From UBA1794 sp964439955 (GTDB lineage: Bacteria; Bacteroidota; Bacteroidia; Bacteroidales; Bacteroidaceae), in NCBI GenBank assembly GCA_964439955.1, contig CAYTPX010000008.1, forward strand, positions 6,601 to 70,600: 64,000 nt of DNA, read 5' to 3'. How positions within the stretch are numbered: the first letter of the stretch is position 1; each line of letters begins with the position of its first letter. The translations under genes were made by a program, and so were the position numbers. Shown piece by piece: positions 1-6,713 of the stretch. The notes beneath the pieces were generated by a model that did not search any database, was not told where the DNA came from, and saw nothing but the letters and a program-made list of their open reading frames with translations.

Positions 1-12
1 ACCGGAATCGGC

Positions 13-1017
13 ATGGACAATAGCGAGCAATCTTTGGACTTTTCCACCCATTCTTCCACCGACACCCTGCCTCCCCCTTCCGGAGAGGAGGCAGCCGCAC
101 GGGCCAAGGCGCAGGAGGAAACGGAAGAAAGCCCGGGCGCTTCCCCCAAAAGGCGCAGGCTCTTTTCCGGAAAAGCGCCGCGCCTTTTCCCCCGCAGGCA
201 ACCGCACGGAGGCCGACCCGCCGGGGATGAGGGCGGGGACACGCCCGGGGAAGGGACGGGACCCCCCCCCCGCCTCATGACGTTGCGCACGGAAAACCTC
301 GTGAAGAAATACGGGAAACGCACCGTCGTGAGCCACGTTTCCATCAACGTGCGCCAAGGGGAAATCGTAGGGCTGCTCGGCCCCAACGGAGCAGGCAAGA
401 CAACCTCGTTCTACATGACCACCGGGCTGGTCACGGCCAACGAGGGGCGCATCTTCCTCGACGACCTCGACATCACAAGCTACCCCGTCTACAAACGCGC
501 GCGCTTTGGAATCGGCTATTTGGCGCAGGAGGCTTCCGTATTCCGCAAGATGACCGTGGAAGACAACATAGCCTCCGTCCTGGAAATGACGGGAAAGCCG
601 AAAAGCTACCAAAAGGAAAAGCTGGAAAGCCTGCTGGAAGAGTTCACGCTGAACAAGGTGCGCAAGAATCTCGGCGACCAACTCTCTGGCGGGGAGCGGC
701 GTCGTACGGAAATCGCCCGCTGCTTGGCCATAGACCCCAAGTTCATCATGCTCGACGAGCCGTTCGCCGGGGTAGACCCCATAGCGGTCGAAGACATCCA
801 GCAAATCGTCTGGAACCTGAAGAAGCGCAACATCGGGATTCTCATCACCGACCACAACGCGCCGGAGACGCTCACCATCACCGACCGCGCCTACCTCCTC
901 TTCGAAGGGCGCATACTCTTCCAAGGCTCGCCCGAGGAGCTGGCCAACAACCAGACGGTGAAGGAAAAATACTTGGGACGCAGTTTCGTCCTGCGCAAGA
1001 AGGACTTCCAGAAATAA
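13..1017 (+). CDS. lptB: LPS export ABC transporter ATP-binding protein LptB, with N-terminal extension
   Basis: Cytoplasmic ATPase of the LptB2FG complex, which extracts lipopolysaccharide from the inner membrane. Walker A GPNGAGKT is at residues 123-130, the Q-loop at Q172, signature LSGGERRR at 224-231, Walker B IMLDEP at 245-250 and the switch histidine at 281. The conserved family start (MTLRTENL) is at residue 89, position 277, so about 88 residues precede the normal domain. That extension is rich in Pro, Arg, Gly and Glu, contains a copy of the dispersed 22-bp repeat (about 136-192) and a run of ten C at 262-271. Its third codon positions are GC-rich like real genes here, so it may be translated, but position 277 is a credible alternative start. 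The function is secure; the start is not. Confidence 0.9.
   Translation: MDNSEQSLDFSTHSSTDTLPPPSGEEAAARAKAQEETEESPGASPKRRRLFSGKAPRLFPRRQPHGGRPAGDEGGDTPGEGTGPPPRLMTLRTENLVKKYGKRTVVSHVSINVRQGEIVGLLGPNGAGKTTSFYMTTGLVTANEGRIFLDDLDITSYPVYKRARFGIGYLAQEASVFRKMTVEDNIASVLEMTGKPKSYQKEKLESLLEEFTLNKVRKNLGDQLSGGERRRTEIARCLAIDPKFIMLDEPFAGVDPIAVEDIQQIVWNLKKRNIGILITDHNAPETLTITDRAYLLFEGRILFQGSPEELANNQTVKEKYLGRSFVLRKKDFQK
136..192. repeat. Dispersed 22-bp palindromic repeat, in-frame copy in lptB extension
   Basis: GGAAAAGCGCCG followed by CGCCTTTTCC at 169-190 matches the repeat unit seen in intergenic regions of this window. A degenerate second unit precedes it. It encodes part of the basic stretch of the lptB N-terminal extension. 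Confidence 0.6.
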
Positions 1018-1059
1018 AACCCGCCGCCCGCGGGCGGCACGCCCGGAGAACCACGACTG

Positions 1060-1824
1060 ATGAACGAACTTTTCGACCTCTTCCTCTGCATCATGGCCGC
1101 CACGGCGGTGGCCGTATTCCTCGCCTTGCAAAAGATAAACGCCGGATACGGCCTCCTGTACAACCCAAAATGGGGGCCTACCCTGCCCAACCGCCGGGGG
1201 TGGGTACTGATGGAAAGCCCCGTATTCCTCGCCATGGCAGCGCTCTGGGCCTGCTCCCCGCGCAGGGCGGAGGCCGCGCCCCTCTGCTTCTTCCTGCTCT
1301 TCGAGCTCCACTATTTCCAGCGCTCCTTCGTTTTCCCCTTCCTCTTGCGCGGGGCGGGCCGCATGCCGGCCAGCATCGTCGCCATGGGCATCTTCTTCAA
1401 CCTGCTCAACACCCTGATGCAAGGCGGATGGATCTTCTATCTCGCGCCCGAAGGCTACTACCCGCCCTCCTGGTTTGCCGACCCCCGCTTCCTGGGCGGG
1501 CTGCTCCTCTTCTTGGGCGGGATGGCCATCAATTGGCATTCGGACTACATCATCCGCCACCTTCGCCAGCCGGGCGACCGGCGCCACTACCTGCCCCGGG
1601 GCGGGATGTTCCGCTTCGTGGCCTCGGCCAACTACCTGGGCGAACTCATCGAATGGTGCGGTTTCGCCCTGCTCACTTGGTCGCCCTCCGGGGCGGTCTT
1701 CGCCCTTTGGACAGCGGCCAACCTCATCCCCCGCGCGGCGGCAACCCACCGGCGCTACGCCGAGATGTTCGGCAAAGAATATACCGACGAACACCGCAAG
1801 CGCATCATCCCCTTCATCTACTGA
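1060..1824 (+). CDS. 3-oxo-5-alpha-steroid 4-dehydrogenase family protein (steroid 5-alpha-reductase homolog)
   Basis: Polytopic membrane protein of 254 residues, strikingly similar to human SRD5A1/2, which reduce the delta4 double bond of 3-oxo steroids with NADPH. The C-terminal half carries the family hallmark from NWHSDYIIRHLR (158-169) through PGD...PRGG to ANYLGELIEW (190-199), and the protein ends in IIPFIY. The catalytic tyrosine of SRD5A2 (Y91) corresponds to Y85 in LHYFQRSF, E57 to E52 in MESPVF, and E197 to E195. It lies 42 bp after lptB and is followed by a flavin reductase and two SDRs, which suggests a steroid or bile-acid pathway. The family is clear; the natural substrate is inferred. 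A polyprenol-reductase or fatty enoyl-type role is less likely given how closely it follows SRD5A1/2. Confidence 0.88.
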   Translation: MNELFDLFLCIMAATAVAVFLALQKINAGYGLLYNPKWGPTLPNRRGWVLMESPVFLAMAALWACSPRRAEAAPLCFFLLFELHYFQRSFVFPFLLRGAGRMPASIVAMGIFFNLLNTLMQGGWIFYLAPEGYYPPSWFADPRFLGGLLLFLGGMAINWHSDYIIRHLRQPGDRRHYLPRGGMFRFVASANYLGELIEWCGFALLTWSPSGAVFALWTAANLIPRAAATHRRYAEMFGKEYTDEHRKRIIPFIY

Positions 1825-1928
1825 TGCCCACCGAACGCGACTTCCGCATCGTCATGCACGGGGAGGAGGAAGGGAAGAAAGAGGAAAACGTACACTACAC
1901 TATCCAAGAAACAGCCGTCCGCTTCTGA
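1824..1928 (+). CDS. Possible 34-aa small protein coupled to the 5-alpha-reductase gene
   Basis: An ATG overlaps the reductase stop codon (TGATG), opening a 34-codon reading frame rich in Glu and Lys (MPTERDFRIVMHG...). The overlap would allow translational coupling. No family is recognised and there is no independent evidence of expression, so this is a candidate only. Confidence 0.2.
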   Translation: MPTERDFRIVMHGEEEGKKEENVHYTIQETAVRF

Positions 1929-1969
1929 AGCGGAAGCCGCCCCGGCGGGCGGGACAGGCAGCCCCCGCA

Positions 1970-2035
1970 CGGGAAAGCGCCCGCGCTTTTTGGGAAAAGT
2001 GCAGGCACTTCCCCCAAAAAGTCCCATGCTTTCCG
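1970..2035. repeat. Dispersed 22-bp palindromic repeat, three tandem units
   Basis: Units begin GGGAAAGCGC, GGGAAAAGTGC and AAAAAGTCCC. Each is an imperfect palindrome of about 21-23 bp, arranged head to tail. The last unit abuts the -7 element of the following gene. Confidence 0.7.
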
Positions 2036-2043
2036 TACCTTTA
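2036..2043 (+). promoter_or_regulatory. Candidate -7 promoter element for the OYE/SDR genes
   Basis: TACCTTTA resembles the Bacteroidota -7 consensus TAnnTTTG (last base differs) and lies 24 bp upstream of the flavin reductase start. No convincing -33 element is seen because the repeat array occupies that position. Confidence 0.45.
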
Positions 2044-2066
2044 CGGCGCGAAAAACAAACCTACCC

Positions 2067-3323
2067 ATGGACAACACACCCCACCCCGCCTCCCCCGCGG
2101 GCGGACAACTCTTCACCCCCGTCACCATAGGGCCGCTCACCCTGCGCAACCGCAGCATCCGTTCCGCCGCGTTCGAAGGCATGTGCCAAGGAAACGCCCC
2201 GACGGAAATGCTGCACGACTACCACGTCAGCGTGGCCAAGGGCGGCATCGGTATGACCACCCTCGCCTACGCTGCCGTCACCCGCAGCGGGCTTTCCTTC
2301 CCCCACCAGCTATGGATGCGCCCCGAGGTGCTCCCCGCCTTGCGCGCGATTACCGGCGACATCCACAAGGCGGGGGCGAAAGCCTCCATACAACTGGGGC
2401 ACTGCGGCAACATGTCGAAGCCTTCCACCGCCGGATGCATGCCCGTGGGCGCCTCCACCGGCTTCAACCTCTACTCGCCCACCTTCGTCCGCGGGTTGCG
2501 CCGCGACGAGCTGCCCGCCTTGGCCCGCTCGTTCGGGGAAGCGGTGCGCATGGCGCGCGACGCAGGCTTCGACGCCGTGGAAATCCACGCGGGGCACGGC
2601 TACCTCATCAGCCAGTTCCTCTCGCCGTACACGAACCACCGGCGCGACGGATACGGCGGCACGCTCGACAACCGTATGCGCTTCATGAAAATGTGCATCG
2701 AGAACGTGCTCGAAGCGGCTGGCAGCGACTTGGCCGTGCTGGTGAAAATCAACATGCACGACGGCTTCCGCTCCGGGATGCAGGCGCAGGAGTGCCTCCG
2801 CGTGGCCGCCGAGTTGGAAAGGGCAGGCGTCCACGCCCTCGTGCTCAGCGCCGGTTTCGTAAGCCGCGCCCCCATGGAGGTAATGAGGGGCGCGATGCCC
2901 ATAAAGTCCATGGCCCATTACATGAAACCGGGGTGGTTCCGCTTCTTCGCCCGCCACTTCGGGCACATCCTCGTGCCCGACCGCCCGTTTTCCGAGGGCT
3001 TCTTCTTAGAAGACGCCCTCCGCTTCCGCAAGGCACTGCGCCTGCCGCTCGTCTACGTGGGCGGGCTGGTGAGCCGCGCCAAGATTGAGGAAGTGCTGGG
3101 CTACGGCTTCGAAGCCGTACAGATGGCGCGCGCCCTCATCAACGAACCTGACTTCATCAACCGCCTGCGCGCCGGGGAGGAACGCTGCGGGTGCACGCAC
3201 GCCAACTACTGCATCGCCCGCATGTATTCGCGCGAGATGGCCTGCCACGCGCACTGCGCCCTGCCGCACGCCCTCAAGCGCGAACTGGAAAGGATGGGGC
3301 AGAAAGAGAAAAAAACGCCATAA
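2067..3323 (+). CDS. Old Yellow Enzyme family NADH:flavin oxidoreductase (putative delta4-3-ketosteroid 5-beta-reductase)
   Basis: FMN-binding TIM-barrel ene-reductase of 418 residues. It has the QLGHCGN active-site strand (109-115), the signature EIHAGHGYLISQFLSP (172-187) and RRDGYGG (192-198), then a late-barrel phosphate-binding region (VYVGGLVSR). Unlike BaiCD/BaiH-type bile-acid reductases it stops shortly after the barrel and lacks the C-terminal FAD/NAD(P)H domain. It still keeps a cysteine-rich tail (C374, C376, C382, C393, C397), which may hold a cluster or be a remnant. Next to a steroid 5-alpha-reductase and two SDRs, the natural inference is a delta4-3-keto steroid or bile-acid 5-beta-reductase, as reported for gut Bacteroidales that make isoallo-bile acids. 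Another enoate substrate remains possible. Confidence 0.8.
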   Translation: MDNTPHPASPAGGQLFTPVTIGPLTLRNRSIRSAAFEGMCQGNAPTEMLHDYHVSVAKGGIGMTTLAYAAVTRSGLSFPHQLWMRPEVLPALRAITGDIHKAGAKASIQLGHCGNMSKPSTAGCMPVGASTGFNLYSPTFVRGLRRDELPALARSFGEAVRMARDAGFDAVEIHAGHGYLISQFLSPYTNHRRDGYGGTLDNRMRFMKMCIENVLEAAGSDLAVLVKINMHDGFRSGMQAQECLRVAAELERAGVHALVLSAGFVSRAPMEVMRGAMPIKSMAHYMKPGWFRFFARHFGHILVPDRPFSEGFFLEDALRFRKALRLPLVYVGGLVSRAKIEEVLGYGFEAVQMARALINEPDFINRLRAGEERCGCTHANYCIARMYSREMACHAHCALPHALKRELERMGQKEKKTP

Positions 3324-3331
3324 GCCTTGGA

Positions 3332-3380
3332 CAAAAGTGCCGCCGCTTTCCCCGGAAAGGCGCGGCACTTTCCGGGCAGG
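3332..3380. repeat. Dispersed 22-bp palindromic repeat, two units
   Basis: AAAAGTGCCGCCGCTTTCC is followed by GGAAAGGCGCGGCACTTTCC between the flavin reductase stop and the ribosome binding site of the first SDR gene, so it would be transcribed within the operon. Confidence 0.75.
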
Positions 3381-3386
3381 AAGGAG
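3381..3386 (+). promoter_or_regulatory. Ribosome binding site that decides the first SDR start
   Basis: AAGGAG lies 6 nt before the ATG at 3393. It favours that start over an in-frame ATG at 3327, whose extra residues would be translated from the repeat array. Confidence 0.6.
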
Positions 3387-3392
3387 AGAGAA

Positions 3393-4193
3393 ATGGGAAC
3401 AAGACACACAGCCTTAGTAACCGGGGCCAGCTCCGGAATCGGGAAAGCCCTCAGCCGCGAACTCGCGCGGAGGGGATGGGACCTTTGGCTGGTCAGCAAC
3501 CAAGCCGAAGCGCTGGGCGGCACGGCGGAAGAAATCGGGAGGGACTCCGGCGTGGAGTGCCACACGACCTGCACCGACCTGGGGCGCGAGGAGGCCGCCG
3601 ACGAGCTGTTTGCCGAAAGCGGGCAACGCGGCTTGCAAGTAGACGTGCTGGTCAATAACGCCGGCATCTTCGCCTTTTGCGACGCGGTGCGCACCCCGCC
3701 TGGGAAGACGGCGCTCTTCGTACACCTCCACGTATATACCGTCACGCGGTTGTGCCAGCTCTTCGGCGAGGCGATGCGGCAGCGCGGGGAGGGATACATA
3801 CTGAACCTCTCGTCGCTCTCCGCATGGCTTCCCTTCCCGGGCATCGCCCTCTATGCGGCGACCAAGGCATATGTGCGCACTTTCAGCCGCGCTTTCGCCT
3901 TGGAGGTGCGCCCCGCCGGCGTGCGCGTGCTGTGCCTCTGCCCCGGCGGCGTGGCCACCGGGCTCTACGGGCTAAGCCCCCGGTGGCTGGGGACGGGCGT
4001 CCGGCTGGGCGTACTCATGACACCCGAACGGCTGGCCCGCAAGGCCTTGGACCGCCTGTTCCGCAGGAGAGGACCCAAACCCGCGCAATACGTCCCCGGA
4101 TGGGGCAACCGGCTGCTCATCCCCCTATTCGCCCTCATGCCTGCCCGCCTGCTGATGTACGCCAAACGCCTGCTGCACCGCTATGAAAAATAA
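3393..4193 (+). CDS. SDR family oxidoreductase (putative hydroxysteroid dehydrogenase)
   Basis: Short-chain dehydrogenase of 266 residues. Cofactor motif TGASSGIG is at 10-17, NNAG at 88-91, and the catalytic S141, Y154 and K158 (YAATK) are in canonical order. The layout resembles the HSD17B12/KAR-like group, with a C-terminal extension carrying basic and hydrophobic residues that may bind membrane. The start is chosen at the Shine-Dalgarno-preceded ATG where the family homology begins. It overlaps the next SDR gene by 11 bp, so the two are co-translated. With the 5-alpha-reductase and OYE genes upstream, oxidation or reduction of a steroid hydroxyl, most simply at C3, is the likely role. Position and stereochemistry cannot be read from sequence. 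Confidence 0.82.
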   Translation: MGTRHTALVTGASSGIGKALSRELARRGWDLWLVSNQAEALGGTAEEIGRDSGVECHTTCTDLGREEAADELFAESGQRGLQVDVLVNNAGIFAFCDAVRTPPGKTALFVHLHVYTVTRLCQLFGEAMRQRGEGYILNLSSLSAWLPFPGIALYAATKAYVRTFSRAFALEVRPAGVRVLCLCPGGVATGLYGLSPRWLGTGVRLGVLMTPERLARKALDRLFRRRGPKPAQYVPGWGNRLLIPLFALMPARLLMYAKRLLHRYEK

Positions 4194-5058
4194 GCATCCC
4201 GAAACAGGAGCGCCGCCCCTGCCGGGAAACGGGGCGTGCGTCGTCGTGACCGGCGCCAACGGCGGCATCGGCTACGCCCTGTGCGAAGCCTTGTGCCGCA
4301 GGGGTTGCCGCGTGGTCATGGCCTGCCGCAGCTTGGAACGGGGCGGGGCGGCCATGGAACGCCTCAGGCGTTCCGTCAGCGGGGCACGCCTGAGGCTGGA
4401 AGAAGTGGACATCGCCTCGCCCGGGAGCATCGACGCCTTTGCCGAAAGGATGGGACGAGGCAGATGGCAAGCCACGCACCTCATCAACAACGCCGGCACC
4501 ATGAGCCCGCACCTGGCCTTCACCCCGGGGGGGACGGAGGCCAACATGGCCACCAACTGCTGCGGCACGCTCCGCCTCGCCGACCGCATGGCGGAGGTGA
4601 TGGCGCCGGGGGGCGTGGTGGTGAACACCGTGTCGCTCATGTGGCGCTTCGGCAACTTCCCGCCCCGCGCGGCGCGCGACGGGAGCCGCACCTACCGGGG
4701 CACGTACCGCCGCCTGCAAGCCTATGCCGACTCCAAGCTGATGCTCTTCGCCGGGACTGCCCGGCGGGTCAGCGCCTACCGCCGCCGGGGCATCGCCCTC
4801 CATGCCGCCGACCCGGGCGTCGCCGACACGGGCATCTTGCGCATGGGGCGCTGGTTCGACCCGCTCACCGACCTCCTCTTCCGCCCCTTCACACGCACAC
4901 CGCGCCAAGGGGCACAAGCCGCGCTCCAAGCCCTTGCCCACCCCGGGGAGGGAGGGCTGCTCTTCCGCGCCGGAAGCCACTCGCCCTTCCCCAAGCGTAT
5001 CTGGCAGTTGGCAGAAGAAGCGCCGCATGAAACGGGAGAAAACCTTGCCGTTTTTTGA
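4183..5058 (+). CDS. SDR family oxidoreductase, retinol-dehydrogenase-like (putative hydroxysteroid dehydrogenase)
   Basis: Second short-chain dehydrogenase of the cluster, 291 residues. TGANGGIG is at 23-30, NNAG at 102-105, S151, and YADSK with Y181 and K185. The fold around PGVADTGI and the long loop before the catalytic tyrosine are like retinol-dehydrogenase/WWOX-type SDRs, which accept lipophilic alcohols. Its ATG lies inside the end of the preceding SDR gene (11-bp overlap), which indicates tight coupling. It could provide a second hydroxysteroid dehydrogenase specificity (3-alpha versus 3-beta, or another position). The substrate is inferred from context only. Confidence 0.82.
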   Translation: MKNKHPETGAPPLPGNGACVVVTGANGGIGYALCEALCRRGCRVVMACRSLERGGAAMERLRRSVSGARLRLEEVDIASPGSIDAFAERMGRGRWQATHLINNAGTMSPHLAFTPGGTEANMATNCCGTLRLADRMAEVMAPGGVVVNTVSLMWRFGNFPPRAARDGSRTYRGTYRRLQAYADSKLMLFAGTARRVSAYRRRGIALHAADPGVADTGILRMGRWFDPLTDLLFRPFTRTPRQGAQAALQALAHPGEGGLLFRAGSHSPFPKRIWQLAEEAPHETGENLAVF

Positions 5059-5221
5059 GCCTTCCCCCGCACGTACCGGCCGAAAGCCCCACATGCCGCA
5101 CGGGAAACCCCTGCGCCGCCCCGCAACGGCGCAAAAAGACCGGCACGAACCCCATGACAAGGATTCGCGCCGGCCATGCCTTTCCGCCCACCCGCGCCCG
5201 GGGAGGGCAAGGAAAGAGGAA

Positions 5222-6646
5222 TCAGTCGCCCCAAAGACTATTGGACAACGGGAAATTGATGCCGAAGGCTATGTTGGCATTCATGTTGTTGAGCGGGATG
5301 AACAACTCCTTGGAAACCTTGCCTAGGAAGCGGTCTGAACCGACAAAGAAGTTGAACCGTTTCATATAGAAGCTCAACATTCCGCCAAAAGCCCACCCGG
5401 TCGAAGAAACGGAGGTATTGAGCGAGGCCTCCACCCAGCTAACCAGACGGCATTGCGCGGACAGCATCCCCTGGTGGAAGGAGTAAGCCCCGGCAAAGCG
5501 GCTCGTGTAAAGGAAACCGGCGCTGAGGTTCCGGTAAAAAGGCATGGTGTATTCGGCGCCGAGGTTGAGGGTCGCGGCCAAAGCCGTGGTCTTGCCCCCT
5601 TTCCCGTCCTCATATACGGAGAAAATCTCCTCCAAGTCGTCGCCCAAGTCCTCGAACTGCTGGCCTATTGTGTAGCGGCCATCCTCACCTTTGTCGCTGC
5701 CGGCATAGATGTTGTCGAAGCCTTCAAACTGCCAGCTGCCCGCCGAAGAAGCCTTGTATACACCGCTCCAAGAAATGAAGCCCACGTCAGTGAGCGAAGC
5801 GGAGAGCAGGAGGTCTTCATTGAACTGGTAGGACGCGCCAAAATCGAAGCCCAATCCAAAACCGGCGAGGCCGCCGCTGAAGTCGTCCAAGCCGCTCACG
5901 CGCCGACGCCCGTCGGGGCTGTTCTTGTCCTCATCCTCATAATCGAGCTTCGTCTTCATCAGCGCGGCATTCAGCTGCAAGTCGCCTTCGATAGCCCATA
6001 TGTCGTCGGTCAATGTCAAGTCCAGTTGGTCCGACTCCAATTCGGCATAGGCCAGCCCAAAGAGCAACTTCACCTTGGCACCCACGCGGAGCTTCTCGTC
6101 AATCGCCCTTGAATGGCCGAACGCCAACTCGGCATAGTTCTGCGTGCGCATGCCTATGTCCTCCAAAGAATAGTGGTCTTTCGACCCGGCAGACTTCATG
6201 AACTCAAACAATTCGTAGGGCAAGTTCACGTGCGTATTGGAGCGAAGGTTCAACTCCACGAGGTTGATTCCCCCGAAAGCCGCGAAGGCCGTGGAAAAAA
6301 TGTTCTCGTTGAGGTGGATATTGATGCGGTTCTTTCCGCTCAAACCATCGAGGAACTCGGAGGTGCTGATTTGGGGATTCATGAAAGTGGTGAGGTCATA
6401 ATTGGGATTCCCGTCCAGCTTGTAGATGAAGTTCTTCAAGCCCACGTTTCCTTGTGTCCCGATATTCAAGTTCCCGAGGAAGGGCATTCCCACATAAGTT
6501 TCCGTGAGAAGGGCCGGATTGATTTGGTGGCGGTAGGTGGAGGTCTTCATGAAATAGGAAGAACGCAACTCCTGTGCAGCGGTTTCCACCGCCCCGGCAC
6601 CCGAAAGGGCTGCCACCAAGGCGGCAGCAAATATCTTGTTTTTCAT
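5222..6646 (-). CDS. DUF5723 family protein (predicted outer-membrane beta-barrel)
   Basis: Protein of 474 residues with an N-terminal signal peptide (MKNKIFAAAL...) and many alternating amphipathic strands ending in a hydrophobic terminus, typical of DUF5723 proteins of Bacteroidales. These are predicted outer-membrane barrels of unknown function. The start is taken at the MKNK methionine, which begins the signal peptide; an upstream in-frame ATG at 6679 would add 11 residues. It follows, on the same strand and with a short gap, a large lipoprotein, and the two probably form one transcript. Motifs such as the NPAL segment after the signal peptide fit PorP/FadL-like porin relatives. Confidence 0.75.
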   Translation of the reverse strand: MKNKIFAAALVAALSGAGAVETAAQELRSSYFMKTSTYRHQINPALLTETYVGMPFLGNLNIGTQGNVGLKNFIYKLDGNPNYDLTTFMNPQISTSEFLDGLSGKNRINIHLNENIFSTAFAAFGGINLVELNLRSNTHVNLPYELFEFMKSAGSKDHYSLEDIGMRTQNYAELAFGHSRAIDEKLRVGAKVKLLFGLAYAELESDQLDLTLTDDIWAIEGDLQLNAALMKTKLDYEDEDKNSPDGRRRVSGLDDFSGGLAGFGLGFDFGASYQFNEDLLLSASLTDVGFISWSGVYKASSAGSWQFEGFDNIYAGSDKGEDGRYTIGQQFEDLGDDLEEIFSVYEDGKGGKTTALAATLNLGAEYTMPFYRNLSAGFLYTSRFAGAYSFHQGMLSAQCRLVSWVEASLNTSVSSTGWAFGGMLSFYMKRFNFFVGSDRFLGKVSKELFIPLNNMNANIAFGINFPLSNSLWGD

Positions 6647-6713
6647 ATTGTTTGCTGTTACTTTTCTTTGATACGTCATACGTTATTTTCCATTCCCTTG
6701 GCGAGCCGCGGAG

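Noticed and set aside
1475..3088. 537-codon plus-strand frame across the 5-alpha-reductase and flavin reductase genes
   Set aside because: It spans two clear genes out of frame and encodes Arg/Pro/Ala-rich low-complexity sequence.
3327..3392. Earlier in-frame start for the first SDR
   Set aside because: Those 22 codons are translated repeat array, and a good ribosome binding site stands before the ATG at 3393.
5113..5132. GCGCCG/CGGCGC hairpin between the second SDR and DUF5723 genes
   Set aside because: Six-base stem only, and the A-run follows on the wrong side for either gene; the interval 5059-5221 shows no convincing terminator.
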